Shown here one piece after another: positions 17,311 to 26,431 of a DNA stretch of 52,502 nt (position 1 is the first letter of the stretch; each line of letters starts with the position of its first letter). The stretch is from assembly GCA_913056365.1 (NCBI GenBank), contig CAJXLT010000018.1:1-52502 (forward strand), given 5' to 3'. This DNA is from an uncultured Paenibacillaceae bacterium. GTDB lineage: Bacteria; Bacillota; Bacilli; Paenibacillales; K13. The position numbers and the translations under genes are program-made. The notes beneath the pieces were generated by a model that saw nothing but the letters and a program-made list of their open reading frames with translations, had not been told where the DNA came from and searched no databases.

Positions 17311-18177
17311 ATGTGGAAGCAGGGAACATTCGTAACGCGTAAGTCATACGGAAGTGACATGATATTCCGGATCGAATCGATAGAGCAAAATATGGCAATT
17401 CTTAGAGGCGTTGATTATCGGCTCATGGCTGATGCACCCTTGGATGATTTAGTGAAGGTGCAGGAGCCTCAGCATTCCGATAAGCTGGAAGTGCCCGATA
17501 TGCAAAAGCGAGAATGCCAGAGAATCATTGATGACACGAAACGGCGTTATATGCCTTTTTTTCGATCAGCGGGAGAGTCTGAGGACAAGGAATCGTTCTC
17601 TTATTTCGAAGTGCCGGGCAAAGTACTGCATTTGGACGGCGATCCCGCATATTTGCGCAAAAGCATGGAATTATACAAGCAATATCAAGTACCGGCGGAA
17701 GGTCATCATGTACAGGAATCGTCCATGGCTGATTTGCTGTATCGGCTGCTTCCTGAGTTGCGGCCGGATATTGTGGTGATCACAGGTCATGATGGGATTT
17801 ATAAGGACAGCAGGGGCGATCATCTATACCATCTGTCCAGCTATAAGAATTCCCATCATTTCGTACGGGCGATTCGAGCATGCCGAGAGTATGAGCGCAA
17901 TCGCGATGTGCTGACGATCGTTGCAGGTGCATGTCAATCGCACTTTGAAGCGTTGCTTAAGGCAGGGGCGAACTTCGCCAGTTCTCCTGCACGTATACTC
18001 ATTCATGCATTGGACCCCGTACAGGTAGCGGCGAGAATCTCCTATACGTCGATGAAAGAAACGATTACGATGATGGACGTCTATGACAAAACCGTGAGCG
18101 GAGTTAAGGGAATCGGAGGGATTGAGTCGAAAGGCAGCTACCGTGTAGGCATTCCTAATTTCAAACTTATGTATTAA
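17311..18177 (+). CDS. yabG: Sporulation-specific protease YabG
   Basis: A cysteine protease of the mother cell that processes spore coat proteins and prepares them for Tgl crosslinking. The 288-residue product has the conserved VVITGHDG near 155-162 (His160) and VAGACQSHFEALLKAGA near 204-220 (Cys208), candidates for the catalytic His and Cys by family conservation. GGAGGGG precedes the ATG. A SigK-type promoter lies directly upstream and veg follows, as in B. subtilis. Confidence 0.95.
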   Translation: MWKQGTFVTRKSYGSDMIFRIESIEQNMAILRGVDYRLMADAPLDDLVKVQEPQHSDKLEVPDMQKRECQRIIDDTKRRYMPFFRSAGESEDKESFSYFEVPGKVLHLDGDPAYLRKSMELYKQYQVPAEGHHVQESSMADLLYRLLPELRPDIVVITGHDGIYKDSRGDHLYHLSSYKNSHHFVRAIRACREYERNRDVLTIVAGACQSHFEALLKAGANFASSPARILIHALDPVQVAARISYTSMKETITMMDVYDKTVSGVKGIGGIESKGSYRVGIPNFKLMY

Positions 18178-18204
18178 AAAAATGAAGAATCCTCACGAAT
18201 ACCG

Positions 18205-18234
18205 TTGACAATCCTTTGGATCGGTTGATATAAT
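18205..18234 (+). promoter_or_regulatory. Consensus SigA promoter P1 of veg
   Basis: TTGACA (18205-18210), 18 bases, TATAAT (18229-18234): both hexamers are perfect. Confidence 0.85.
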
Positions 18235-18245
18235 ATAGAGCTTGT

Positions 18246-18275
18246 TTGACAAATCACCACCTCTTAGTGTATAAT
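18246..18275 (+). promoter_or_regulatory. Consensus SigA promoter P2 of veg
   Basis: TTGACA (18246-18251), 18 bases, TATAAT (18270-18275), again perfect, 41 bases downstream of P1. The veg promoter is one of the strongest SigA promoters in B. subtilis. Confidence 0.88.
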
Positions 18276-18302
18276 CATCTAGGAAAGAGGTGGTACTTGA
18301 CA

Positions 18303-18578
18303 ATGGCCAACAATTCGTTATTGGAGATCAAACGAAGCCTCGAACCCCACGTCGGGGCAAAAGTATTGCTTCGGGCAAACGGCGGTCGCCGTAAGACCAT
18401 TGAACGGACCGGCGTTTTAGAAGAAACCTATCCCTCCGTATTTATCGTCAAGCTGGATCAGGAACAACACGCGTTCAAGCGAGTTTCTTACAGCTATGCG
18501 GATATATTAACGGAATCCGTTGAAGTGACGGTTTGCAATGACGAAGGACAAGTTCGAATCGAGTACTTGCAGCAATAG
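18303..18578 (+). CDS. veg: Veg protein
   Basis: A small cytosolic protein linked in B. subtilis to biofilm formation and spore outgrowth. The start is the ATG at 18303 with GAGGTGG upstream; a longer reading would begin inside the promoter. The 91-residue product has the typical [30 protein letters not shown] opening split across residues 5-34 and an SH3-like beta pattern with [10 protein letters not shown] near 59-68. Two consensus promoters precede it and a terminator follows. Confidence 0.95.
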   Translation: MANNSLLEIKRSLEPHVGAKVLLRANGGRRKTIERTGVLEETYPSVFIVKLDQEQHAFKRVSYSYADILTESVEVTVCNDEGQVRIEYLQQ

Positions 18579-18590
18579 CATCACACAGCA

Positions 18591-18620
18591 AACAGTCCCA
18601 GTGCAGGGGCTGTTTTTTTT
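18591..18620 (+). terminator. Terminator after veg
   Basis: AACAGTCCC (18591-18599) pairs with GGGGCTGTT (18606-18614), followed by a T-run. Confidence 0.88.
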
Positions 18621-18668
18621 ATGGATTGCCAGCATGGCTGGCTGCTAAGTTTAGGCACAGGTTCGATA

Positions 18669-18699
18669 CGCATACTTGTCAGCATGGAGCCGTATACTA
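18669..18699 (+). promoter_or_regulatory. Candidate SigG promoter of sspF
   Basis: CGCATAC (18669-18675), 17 bases, TATACTA (18693-18699; consensus CATACTA). sspF is forespore-expressed, which fits. The -35 is imperfect. Confidence 0.5.
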
Positions 18700-18745
18700 T
18701 ACACGATTAGCAGCATGAACTAACTCGCAAGGGGGCCTGTGTGAG

Positions 18746-18916
18746 ATGGCACGCAGAAGAAGCGTCATGAGCGAATCCTTGAAGTACGAATTAGCCAGAG
18801 ACCTCGGCTTCTATGAGAAAGTACAGCGGGAAGGCTGGGGCGGCATCACGACGAAGGATGCAGGGAATATGGTGAAGCGCGCCATTCAGATGGCTGAGAA
18901 CAACATGAAACGCTAA
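18746..18916 (+). CDS. sspF: Small acid-soluble spore protein SspF type
   Basis: A small DNA-binding spore protein of the alpha/beta-type SASP relatives, made in the forespore. The 56-residue product runs from ATG 18746 (AAGGGGG upstream) to TAA 18914-18916. It carries [19 protein letters not shown] and the typical [20 protein letters not shown] block, whose central GGITTKDAG is diagnostic of the family. It is slightly shorter than the 61 residues in B. subtilis. Synteny veg-sspF-ispE is conserved. Confidence 0.94.
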   Translation: MARRRSVMSESLKYELARDLGFYEKVQREGWGGITTKDAGNMVKRAIQMAENNMKR

Positions 18917-18939
18917 GCGGAATAGCAAGTATTGATCCC

Positions 18940-18972
18940 AAGCGGCTCGATCTAATCGAGCCGCTTTTGTTT
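18940..18972 (+). terminator. Terminator after sspF
   Basis: AAGCGGCTCGA (18940-18950) pairs perfectly with TCGAGCCGCTT (18956-18966), then a T-rich tail. Confidence 0.9.
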
Positions 18973-19055
18973 CTTAGCAATTTACCATCGCTTTTGTTAT
19001 AGTAAATAGAGTTACATGATGGAACGGGTATAAGGGAAAGGTGTGGAGTGGGAGC

Positions 19056-19910
19056 ATGAAAGTGTTTGAAAAAGCGCCAGCCAAGATCAATGTATCCCTA
19101 GATGTATTACATAAGCGAGAAGACGGCTTTCATGAGGTCGAAATGGTGATGGCGATGGTCGACTTGGCAGACCGATTGGAAATGGAAGAGCTGCCGCGCG
19201 ATACGATTATGATTTCCAGTCAGGCAGGGTATATCCCACTAGATGAGAAGAATTTGGCGTTTAAGGCTGCCAAGCTGCTCAAGGAACGCTGCGGTGTGAA
19301 GCAAGGTGTATATATACATCTGGATAAGCATATTCCCGTTGCCGCTGGATTGGCAGGAGGCAGCAGTGACGCGGCTGCCGCGCTGCGGGGGTTGAATCGC
19401 TTGTGGAAGCTGGACCTCCCCTTGTCTGAGCTGCAGGAGCTGGGTGCTGAGCTTGGCTCCGATGTTCCCTATTGCATTGCCGGGGGTACTGTCTTGGCTA
19501 CAGGTCGAGGAGAGAGGCTGAGGGCATTGCCGCCGATGCCTTCATGCTGGGTCGTCATAGCCAAGCCGCCAATCAACGTATCAACGGCAGATGTATACGG
19601 CAGGCTGAAGGCAGATCAGATCTGCGATCACCCGCCAACGAAGCAGATGATAGACGGCTTGGTTCATAAGGACTGGGAAGTAATATGCCGCTCGCTAGGC
19701 AATGTGTTGGAGGAAGTCACATTCGGCTTGCATCCGGAGGTACGTCGAATTAAGGAAACGATGCTGCGGTTAGGGGCTGATGGTGCGCTAATGTCCGGCA
19801 GCGGACCGACGGTATTCGCATTGGCTGCTAAGTCATCGCGAGCGCGTAGAATCTATAACGGGCTGAAGGGATTCTGCAAGGAAGTATATGTGGTAAGAAT
19901 CCTAACATAG
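19056..19910 (+). CDS. ispE: 4-diphosphocytidyl-2-C-methyl-D-erythritol kinase
   Basis: Phosphorylates CDP-methylerythritol in the MEP pathway to isopentenyl diphosphate. The start is the ATG at 19056, preceded by GGAGTGGGAG. The 284-residue GHMP kinase has [20 protein letters not shown] near 8-27, the ATP-binding [17 protein letters not shown] near 94-110 and the C-terminal [11 protein letters not shown] near 247-257. All three are the standard family motifs. Confidence 0.97.
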   Translation: MKVFEKAPAKINVSLDVLHKREDGFHEVEMVMAMVDLADRLEMEELPRDTIMISSQAGYIPLDEKNLAFKAAKLLKERCGVKQGVYIHLDKHIPVAAGLAGGSSDAAAALRGLNRLWKLDLPLSELQELGAELGSDVPYCIAGGTVLATGRGERLRALPPMPSCWVVIAKPPINVSTADVYGRLKADQICDHPPTKQMIDGLVHKDWEVICRSLGNVLEEVTFGLHPEVRRIKETMLRLGADGALMSGSGPTVFALAAKSSRARRIYNGLKGFCKEVYVVRILT

Positions 19911-19992
19911 AGGGAATCGAATTGCTTGCTTAAAACCGTACAAAAATGGTATATTGGCTATAATTATTCGGATTTAGGGGGTTGAGAAGCGG

Positions 19993-20832
19993 ATGAAGAA
20001 AGTAAAACGCAGCGCAAGATTGGTTGAAATGACGCAATATTTGTTGCAGCGCCCCCATGTTCTTATACCGTTAACCACATTTGCTGAACGATACAACTCT
20101 GCCAAATCTTCAATCAGCGAGGATTTGACCATCATCAAGGAAGTGTTCAACGATGAGGGCTTGGGTGAGTTGCAAACGTTGGCAGGCGCCGCAGGGGGTG
20201 TGAAATATATCCCGAAATCGCCCAAGTCGGCTTCACTGGCATTGATGGGCGGTATCTGCGCCGAGCTACAAGAGCCGGAACGAATATTGCCAGGCGGATA
20301 TTTGTACATGTCAGACCTGCTTGGTCAACCAAGCATTGTCGATGAGATTGGCAAAATGTTCGCAAGCGCATTCTCCGGTATAGAACTGGATTGCGTCATG
20401 ACCGTCGAGACGAAGGGAATTCCAATCGCGTATGCTACCGCTGGATACTTGAATTTGCCTGTCGTGATCGTTCGTCGGGATAACAAGGTTACCGAGGGAT
20501 CAGCGGTCAGCATTAACTACGTATCCGGATCGACGAAGCGCATTCAGACCATGTCACTTGCCAGACGCGCGCTGAAGGAAGAATCGAATGTCCTCATTAT
20601 TGACGACTTCATGAAGGCAGGAGGAACGATTGCTGGCATGGTTGACCTGCTGCGAGAGTTCAAGGCTACCGTGAAGGGTGTCGGCGTATTCGTAGAGTCG
20701 GATGAAGATGTAACCGATCATCTAGTAGAGGAGTACATTTCACTAGCTGTATTGACTGGCGTGGATACACGTAACCGGCATATTATCGTGAAGCCGGGAA
20801 ACTATTTCGAAGGAGTGGAACTGAATTCATGA
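19993..20832 (+). CDS. purR: Pur operon repressor PurR
   Basis: A repressor of purine synthesis genes whose DNA binding is controlled by PRPP (and by (p)ppGpp in B. subtilis). The 279-residue product has an N-terminal winged helix (about 1-72) and a phosphoribosyltransferase-like domain with the PRPP loop [13 protein letters not shown] near 199-211. AGGGGG precedes the ATG. It overlaps ridA by four bases (ATGA), as in related genomes, so the two are coupled. Confidence 0.96.
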   Translation: MKKVKRSARLVEMTQYLLQRPHVLIPLTTFAERYNSAKSSISEDLTIIKEVFNDEGLGELQTLAGAAGGVKYIPKSPKSASLALMGGICAELQEPERILPGGYLYMSDLLGQPSIVDEIGKMFASAFSGIELDCVMTVETKGIPIAYATAGYLNLPVVIVRRDNKVTEGSAVSINYVSGSTKRIQTMSLARRALKEESNVLIIDDFMKAGGTIAGMVDLLREFKATVKGVGVFVESDEDVTDHLVEEYISLAVLTGVDTRNRHIIVKPGNYFEGVELNS

Positions 20833-21221
20833 GCATGAAACCAATTCACAGTGAGCAAGCCCCTGCCGCTATCGGCCCGTATTCACAAGCCATAGCAGTG
20901 GGAGAGCTTGTATTTACTTCCGGACAGATCCCGATTGATCCCGCCACAGGAGAGGTGGTCGAAGGCGGTGTAGTCGAGCAGACACATCAGGTGTTCCGCA
21001 ACTTGCAGGCTGTACTAGCTGCGGCGGAGTGTAGTTTAGGCGAAGTGATCAAAGCAACTGTATTCATTAAGAATATGGACCAGTTCGCTGAGATTAACCG
21101 TGTCTATGCTTCATACTTTGGCGAGCACAAGCCGGCAAGATCGACCGTCGAAGTAGCGCGATTACCGAAAGACGTGCTTGTCGAAATTGAATTAATAGCC
21201 AAGAAACTTGTCGAAAATTGA
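20829..21221 (+). CDS. ridA: RidA family enamine/imine deaminase (YabJ)
   Basis: Hydrolyses reactive enamine/imine intermediates released by PLP enzymes; in B. subtilis YabJ also affects purine regulation. The 130-residue product has the typical [12 protein letters not shown] near 10-21, [14 protein letters not shown] near 29-42, and the C-terminal [19 protein letters not shown] with the catalytic Arg. It is translationally coupled to purR. Two TGTCGAA heptamers (21179-21185 and 21209-21215) lie in its last codons, upstream of spoVG. Confidence 0.95.
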   Translation: MSMKPIHSEQAPAAIGPYSQAIAVGELVFTSGQIPIDPATGEVVEGGVVEQTHQVFRNLQAVLAAAECSLGEVIKATVFIKNMDQFAEINRVYASYFGEHKPARSTVEVARLPKDVLVEIELIAKKLVEN

Positions 21222-21269
21222 GGAATAACTATCAACATTAAAAAAAGTCAAAAAATTTATGAAAAAAAA

Positions 21270-21296
21270 GAAGGATTGAACCCTAATTTGTGGAAT
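21270..21296 (+). promoter_or_regulatory. SigH promoter of spoVG
   Basis: GAAGGATTG (21270-21278), 11 bases, GTGGAAT (21290-21296), matching RNAGGAWWW-N11/12-RNNGAAT except for the last base. The upstream A-rich tract resembles the AT-box where AbrB binds in B. subtilis. Confidence 0.75.
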
Positions 21297-21336
21297 TATA
21301 CAGCAAGCTTTTGAATCGAAAAGGTGGTGACATAAA

Positions 21337-21624
21337 GTGCAAATTACCGATGTAAGACTCCGCCGCGTGAATTCGGACGGAAGGATGAAAGCTATTGCTT
21401 CCATTACGATCGACAATGAATTTGTCGTTCACGACATCCGCGTCATTGATGGCAACAATGGCATGTTCGTAGCTATGCCAAGCAAGAGAACGCCGGACGG
21501 TGAATTCCGTGACATCGCGCATCCGATTTCTTCCGCGACACGTGAGAAAATTCAAAGTGCTGTATTGCAGGAGTATGAGAACGCGGCTTCGGAAGAAACC
21601 GAAGTCATTGAAGCAGGAGCGTAG
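21337..21624 (+). CDS. spoVG: SpoVG, septation regulator and RNA-binding protein
   Basis: A small RNA/DNA-binding protein that influences asymmetric septation and many post-exponential genes. The GTG start has AAGGTGG upstream. The 95-residue product begins [20 protein letters not shown], with [21 protein letters not shown] near 29-49 and the C-terminal helix following [10 protein letters not shown]. Length matches the family. A SigH-type promoter and an A-rich tract precede it; a terminator follows. Confidence 0.97.
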   Translation: MQITDVRLRRVNSDGRMKAIASITIDNEFVVHDIRVIDGNNGMFVAMPSKRTPDGEFRDIAHPISSATREKIQSAVLQEYENAASEETEVIEAGA

Positions 21625-21650
21625 TCCATTTATTTCATTACGTATTGATC

Positions 21651-21687
21651 GGGTTGTCAGCCTTCGGCATGCAACCCCATTTTTTTT
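21651..21687 (+). terminator. Terminator after spoVG
   Basis: GGGTTG pairs with CAACCC around an inner GCC-TTCG-GGC hairpin, followed by a run of eight T at 21680-21687. Confidence 0.85.
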
Positions 21688-21808
21688 GCCCATTTACCAG
21701 TCACGCATAGTGGGGAGTGTGCTAGGAGAACCCGTATGGAGGTTCTCTTTTCTTTTGCCTGAAAGTAAGCTATATTCATAACAGACAATGACTATAGGAG
21801 GATGCAGA

Positions 21809-23206
21809 ATGAACGTGTATGGTCTCGTTCTGGCTGCAGGCCAGGGCAAGCGAATGAAGTCGAAGCTCTACAAGGTGTTGCATCCGGTATGCGGGATTCC
21901 GATGGTTGGACATGTGATCCATGTATTGGAATCGGTGCAGACGGTTCAAAATATCGTAATCGTCGGACATGGGGCGGAAGCAGTTCAGGCTAACTTAGGT
22001 GATCGCGCTGCCTACGCGTTGCAAGCAGAACAGCTAGGTACAGGTCACGCTGTACAGCAGGCAGCGCCGCTTCTTGCAGACAAGGATGGGATCACCATCG
22101 TCATCTGCGGGGACACACCGCTCATTACGAAGTCATCGCTCGATCAGATGATTGCTTGCCATCGGGAACGCGGGGCGTCTGCCACCATTCTAAGTGCTGA
22201 GCTGTCTGATCCAACCGGATACGGTCGAGTCATCCGAGGTGAGGACGCATCCGTGCGGCGTATTGTGGAGCACAAGGACTGCACAGCTGACGAAGCTGCG
22301 GTGTGTGAGATCAATACAGGCACTTACTGCTTTGACAACCGCAAGCTGTTCGAGATGCTGCCGAAGCTGACGAACGAGAACGCACAGGGTGAATATTACT
22401 TGACTGATGTCATCGGACTGCTGCAGGAGGAAGGTGAGAAGGTAGAAGCTTATTGTCTGCCGGACGCTGCAGAAGCGACAGGCGTCAATGACCGTGTAGC
22501 CTTGGCTGAGGTGGAACGAGTGATGCGCCAGCGGATCGTAGAGCGTCATATGCGCAATGGTGTGACGGTAATTGATCCTGCGCATACCTATATTGGACCG
22601 TATGTGGAGATTGGAGCGGACACCATTCTGCATCCGGGCGTGCACATTACCGGTCATACGGTGATTGGCGAAGATTGCGAGATCGGTCCGAATTGTCAGA
22701 TAGAGCAATGCCGGATTGCGGCAAGCGTGCACATCACACAATCTGTGCTAACCCAAGCGGAAGTCGAAGCAGAGGCCACTGTCGGTCCGTTCGCTTATCT
22801 AAGACCTGGCGCCCAGATCGGTCCGAAGGTGAAGATCGGGGATTTCGTCGAGGTGAAGAATGCACGTATTGGCGCAGGCAGCAAGGTGTCGCACTTGAGC
22901 TATGTGGGGGATGCGGATATCGGTCAGGATGTGAATATAGGCTGTGGTGCGATTACGGTCAATTACGACGGCATCGCTAAGCATCGTACCGTGATTGATG
23001 ACGGTGCGTTCGTCGGCAGCAATGTGAACCTGATCGCCCCTGTGCACGTAGGCAAGGGCGCTTATGTCGTTGCAGGCTCGACGATTACGCAGGATGTAGA
23101 AGCAGAAGACTTGGCCATCGCCCGTGAGCGCCAGACGAATAAGCCAGGCTATGCGGCTAAGCTCAAATCGCGTATACAATCTCGTAATCAATCTCAGAAC
23201 AAATAG
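21809..23206 (+). CDS. glmU: Bifunctional GlcN-1-P acetyltransferase / GlcNAc-1-P uridyltransferase
   Basis: Makes UDP-GlcNAc for peptidoglycan and wall polymers in two steps. The start is the ATG at 21809, with AGGAGG upstream. In 465 residues, the N-terminal uridyltransferase domain has [18 protein letters not shown] near 6-23 and QLGTGHAV near 76-83; the C-terminal left-handed beta-helix (about 250-445) shows repeated hexapeptides and the acetyltransferase residues around [11 protein letters not shown] near 380-390. It lies 14 bases before prs. Confidence 0.97.
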   Translation: MNVYGLVLAAGQGKRMKSKLYKVLHPVCGIPMVGHVIHVLESVQTVQNIVIVGHGAEAVQANLGDRAAYALQAEQLGTGHAVQQAAPLLADKDGITIVICGDTPLITKSSLDQMIACHRERGASATILSAELSDPTGYGRVIRGEDASVRRIVEHKDCTADEAAVCEINTGTYCFDNRKLFEMLPKLTNENAQGEYYLTDVIGLLQEEGEKVEAYCLPDAAEATGVNDRVALAEVERVMRQRIVERHMRNGVTVIDPAHTYIGPYVEIGADTILHPGVHITGHTVIGEDCEIGPNCQIEQCRIAASVHITQSVLTQAEVEAEATVGPFAYLRPGAQIGPKVKIGDFVEVKNARIGAGSKVSHLSYVGDADIGQDVNIGCGAITVNYDGIAKHRTVIDDGAFVGSNVNLIAPVHVGKGAYVVAGSTITQDVEAEDLAIARERQTNKPGYAAKLKSRIQSRNQSQNK

Positions 23207-23220
23207 GAGGAACCTGCTCA

Positions 23221-24171
23221 ATGTCTTATTCCGATCCCAAGCTGAAGCTCTTAACCTGCAATGCGAACCCGAAGCTAGCAGAAGAGATCGCAGTAGCAAT
23301 AGGGGTACCCTTAGGGGAATCGAAGGTAATGCGCTTCAGCGATGGGGAAATTCATATGCAGCTGGACGAAAGCGTACGAGGAGCCAGTGTATTCGTTATT
23401 CAATCAACGAGTTACCCAGTCAACGAGAATTTGATGGAGCTGCTCATTATGGTGGATGCCCTGAAGCGGGCGTCTGCCAAGACAATTAATGTGGTGATTC
23501 CTTACTATGGCTATGCGAGACAAGATCGTAAAGCCCGTTCGCGTGATCCCATTACGGCCAAGCTAGTAGCGAATCTCATTGAGACGGCGGGTGCGCATCG
23601 GGTCATTACGCTGGACTTGCATGCGACACAAATTCAAGGCTTCTTCGATATTCCGGTAGATCAGTTGCTAGGTGTTCCGATTCTCGGCCAATATTTCAAG
23701 GAGAAGCAGCTGAACGATGTCGTCGTCGTATCGCCGGATCACGGCGGTGTGGTTCGTGCCCGTAAGCTTGCTGATTTCTTGGCGACACCGCTCGCTATCA
23801 TCGACAAGCGCAGGCCTGAACCGAATGTAAGCGAAGTAATGAATATTATCGGAGATATTGAGGGCAAGACCGCGATTATTATAGATGATATTATTGACAC
23901 GGCAGGTACGATCACGCTGGCTGCACACGCTATGATGAAGGAAGGTGTGAAGGAAGTATATGCTTGCTGCACACATCCTGTCTTATCAGGTCCTGCCATG
24001 CAGCGAATTGACGATTCCCCGATCAAGGAGGTCGTTGTTACGGATACAATACCGCTGCATCAGGAGAACGTATCCGCCAAGATTAAGACACTGTCTGTAG
24101 CACCATTAATTGGGGAAGCGATCGTGCGCATCTACGAAGAGCTGTCTATTAGCAAGCTGTTTGAAACTTGA
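23221..24171 (+). CDS. prs: Ribose-phosphate pyrophosphokinase
   Basis: Makes PRPP from ribose 5-phosphate and ATP for purine, pyrimidine, His, Trp and NAD synthesis. The 316-residue product has the [16 protein letters not shown] region, the flexible [13 protein letters not shown] loop near 99-111 and the PRPP-binding [13 protein letters not shown] near 218-230. AGGAGG precedes the ATG. The glmU-prs pairing is conserved, linking wall and nucleotide precursor supply. Confidence 0.98.
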   Translation: MSYSDPKLKLLTCNANPKLAEEIAVAIGVPLGESKVMRFSDGEIHMQLDESVRGASVFVIQSTSYPVNENLMELLIMVDALKRASAKTINVVIPYYGYARQDRKARSRDPITAKLVANLIETAGAHRVITLDLHATQIQGFFDIPVDQLLGVPILGQYFKEKQLNDVVVVSPDHGGVVRARKLADFLATPLAIIDKRRPEPNVSEVMNIIGDIEGKTAIIIDDIIDTAGTITLAAHAMMKEGVKEVYACCTHPVLSGPAMQRIDDSPIKEVVVTDTIPLHQENVSAKIKTLSVAPLIGEAIVRIYEELSISKLFET

Positions 24172-24236
24172 TTATGTTTGAAAACCTTCAGATAAGGTTA
24201 CAGTAATAGAAACAACCATCTGGAGGGTGAGATCGA

Positions 24237-24875
24237 ATGAGTGCTATCAAAGTGGACGAACGTGCAGTGACGACGAAATCCGGATTAAAGCAAATGCGGC
24301 GGGAAGGTGTCATTCCAGGCGTTGTCTATGGGAGTGATAGAGCGTCTGAGTCGATCGCTGTCAATGCTAAGGAGTTGATGCAGCTGCTCCGCGGTGGAAG
24401 CAGCGGTGTAGTGAACATGGAGTTGCAAGGTGAACAAGCGAAGCCGGTCATGATCACGGAAATTCAGCGAGATCCTCTGAACGGGCATATTCTACATGTT
24501 GATCTTAGGCAAGTGAATATGGAAGAGTCCGTACGTACTCAGGTGACGATTCAATATATAGGCACACCAGTCGGCGTTAAGGAAGGCGGGTTTCAGCAAA
24601 TTCAAGCACATGAGGTAGAGATCGCCTGTAAGCCGAAGAATATCCCGGAAGCGATTGAAGTAGACGTCAGCCGATTGACAATCGGTGAATCGATTACGGT
24701 GGAGGAAATTTCACCGCCGCCGGGTGTAGAGATATTGGCTGAGCCGCACGATGTACTCGTAACCGTTGTGGAACAGCAGAAGGTGGAAGAGGCGCCGGCA
24801 GACGAAGCGAGTGCGGAAGCGGAAGCCGCTGATGGCGCAACGGAAGACAATGACGAACAGAATGACAACGCCTAG
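24237..24875 (+). CDS. rplY: 50S ribosomal protein L25 / general stress protein Ctc
   Basis: Binds 5S rRNA in the large subunit; in B. subtilis Ctc is stress-induced. The 212-residue product has an N-terminal L25 domain (about 1-92) with RREGVIPGVVYG near 20-31 and a C-terminal TL5-type beta domain (about 93-182), ending in an acidic tail rich in Glu, Asp and Ala. CTGGAGGGTGAG precedes the ATG. It is followed by a terminator shared with a convergent small gene. Confidence 0.95.
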   Translation: MSAIKVDERAVTTKSGLKQMRREGVIPGVVYGSDRASESIAVNAKELMQLLRGGSSGVVNMELQGEQAKPVMITEIQRDPLNGHILHVDLRQVNMEESVRTQVTIQYIGTPVGVKEGGFQQIQAHEVEIACKPKNIPEAIEVDVSRLTIGESITVEEISPPPGVEILAEPHDVLVTVVEQQKVEEAPADEASAEAEAADGATEDNDEQNDNA

Positions 24876-24940
24876 CAGGACGATGGCAGCTCTGGGATTC
24901 GTTCATAGGGATAGATTGATGTAGAGAAGAATAGCACAAC

Positions 24941-24976
24941 AAGGCGGAATCGAACTACTACGATTCCGCCTTTTCC
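24941..24976 (+). terminator. Bidirectional terminator after rplY
   Basis: AAGGCGGAATCG (24941-24952) pairs perfectly with CGATTCCGCCTT (24961-24972) with T-rich flanks on both strands. It serves rplY and probably the convergent small gene at 25056. Confidence 0.85.
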
Positions 24977-25055
24977 TACGCAGGTAAGCAGCTTATGAGA
25001 AGGTTCTGTCCATTCAGGGGACTTTGCTTTCACCGTAATGCGCAAGGTATAATTG

Positions 25056-25256
25056 TTAATACCCGGGTCGCGAAATAAAGGTAAAGTGCTCCCGCATGTA
25101 TATCATACGGTGAATACGGACGAACTTTTCTGAAAATTCATCAATGAAGCCGATATCCTGATGTGTGTCTTGCCAATAAACCTGAATGGGTACAGAATGA
25201 TCAATGTGATCGCGGAAATGGTGGTCCTTAGTCAAAGTTTCGCCATTGTGATACAT
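25056..25256 (-). CDS. Small hypothetical protein, 66 residues
   Basis: I do not recognise the family. On the minus strand, GTGAGG is placed correctly before the ATG at 25256. The product is soluble and rich in His, Asp and aromatic residues, with no cysteine, signal peptide or membrane segment; EKFVRIHRMIYMREHFTFISRPGY at the end, split around residue 50, reads like a beta-hairpin of a small Sm-like or SH3-like fold, but this is a guess. It is divergent from pth and convergent with rplY. Confidence 0.6.
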   Translation of the reverse strand: MYHNGETLTKDHHFRDHIDHSVPIQVYWQDTHQDIGFIDEFSEKFVRIHRMIYMREHFTFISRPGY

Positions 25257-25375
25257 ACGTTATCCTCACCCTCATTCATTAAGGTTTTCACTCTATAGGA
25301 CAACTGTGGCTAGAAATTTCGTTGCATCTATTTGACAAAATCAACCGCACATTTTGAAGGGAGCGTGCGTAAAAT

Positions 25376-25942
25376 ATGAAATGGTTTGTCGGCTTAGGCA
25401 ATCCCGGCGCTAAATATGCCAATACGCGTCATAATGTCGGGTTCATGGCATTAGACCGATTCGCCCAAGAACAGGGGATATCCATCACGAAAAGTCAAGG
25501 AAGGGCAGAAATCGGAGAAGGCGTCATACGTGGGCACAAAGTTGTGCTGATCAAGCCGATGACTTACATGAACTTGTCCGGAGAGGCCGTACGCGCCTAC
25601 ATGCAATTTTATAAAGTTGATCTTGCCGATATGGTCGTCCTCTATGATGATCTCGATACCGAAATAGGCAAGATCCGGTTGCGTTATCAAGGAAGTGCAG
25701 GCGGTCACAATGGGATCAAATCGATTATTCAGCATGTAGGAACGCAGACCTTCGATCGCATTCGTATCGGGATCTCCCGTCCTCCGGCTGGCTATGATAT
25801 TGCGGACTATGTCCTATCCCCTTATCCGAAATCACAGACCGAATTGCTTGATCAGTCGCTGGAACGCAGCTGTGAGGCGATGCTGCATGCGCTTGAGCAT
25901 CCGTTCGACCGTACGATGGCGCAATTCAACGGGGTTAAGTAG
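25376..25942 (+). CDS. pth: Peptidyl-tRNA hydrolase
   Basis: Releases peptides from drop-off peptidyl-tRNA so the tRNA can be reused; essential (SpoVC in B. subtilis). The 188-residue product has GLGNPGAKYANTRHNVGF near 6-23 with the catalytic His20, KPMTYMNLSG near 62-71 and DDLDTEIGKIRLRYQGSAGGHNGIKS near 91-117 (long motif with the conserved Asp93 and His region). GAAGGGAG lies upstream. Confidence 0.97.
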   Translation: MKWFVGLGNPGAKYANTRHNVGFMALDRFAQEQGISITKSQGRAEIGEGVIRGHKVVLIKPMTYMNLSGEAVRAYMQFYKVDLADMVVLYDDLDTEIGKIRLRYQGSAGGHNGIKSIIQHVGTQTFDRIRIGISRPPAGYDIADYVLSPYPKSQTELLDQSLERSCEAMLHALEHPFDRTMAQFNGVK

Positions 25943-26092
25943 CAGTATGATTGAACACGTCTATCGCGCTTGAACCATATCTGGTGACGGAATCTGAACA
26001 ATTGTCATAATGAAATTGATTCAACCCCCGGCTAATCTCTCTCTCTGCTGGTTACACTAGAGGTATCGAATCAGACAGGGAGGCATACACAT

Positions 26093-26323
26093 ATGGCAGT
26101 TACTTATCTGTGCCGGCACTGCGGCTCGAAGCTGGGGGAGATCAATCAAGCTGATATTCAGGAAGCTCGGCTCGGCTTTCATTTCTTGACCCCCGATGAG
26201 CGCAGAGATATAATAGCGTATAATCCGAACGGCGACGTAACGGTGAAAGTGACGTGTGATTATTGCAGTCAAGCGCTGGAGGCCAATCCAGAGCTGGCTT
26301 TGATTCATAATCCGCTGCAGTAG
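26093..26323 (+). CDS. fin: Anti-sigma-F factor Fin
   Basis: Fin (YabK) inhibits SigF in the forespore and helps the switch to SigG. The 76-residue product has two CxxC pairs, CRHC at 7-10 and CDYC near 55-58, with the typical central LGFHFLTPDERRDII, as in Fin proteins. CAGGGAGG precedes the ATG. It lies between pth and mfd, as in B. subtilis. Together with Gin at 1517 the window holds both anti-sigma switches of the forespore. Confidence 0.93.
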   Translation: MAVTYLCRHCGSKLGEINQADIQEARLGFHFLTPDERRDIIAYNPNGDVTVKVTCDYCSQALEANPELALIHNPLQ

Positions 26324-26431
26324 CTGATAAGCATGCTGTGCAAGCCTGGGCAATACGAGCCGAGGCTTTTTAGAATGGTTGAGCTGCTGGAGCCCGCGAA
26401 TAGGGATAATGAGTAGAGGAGGATACGCGGT

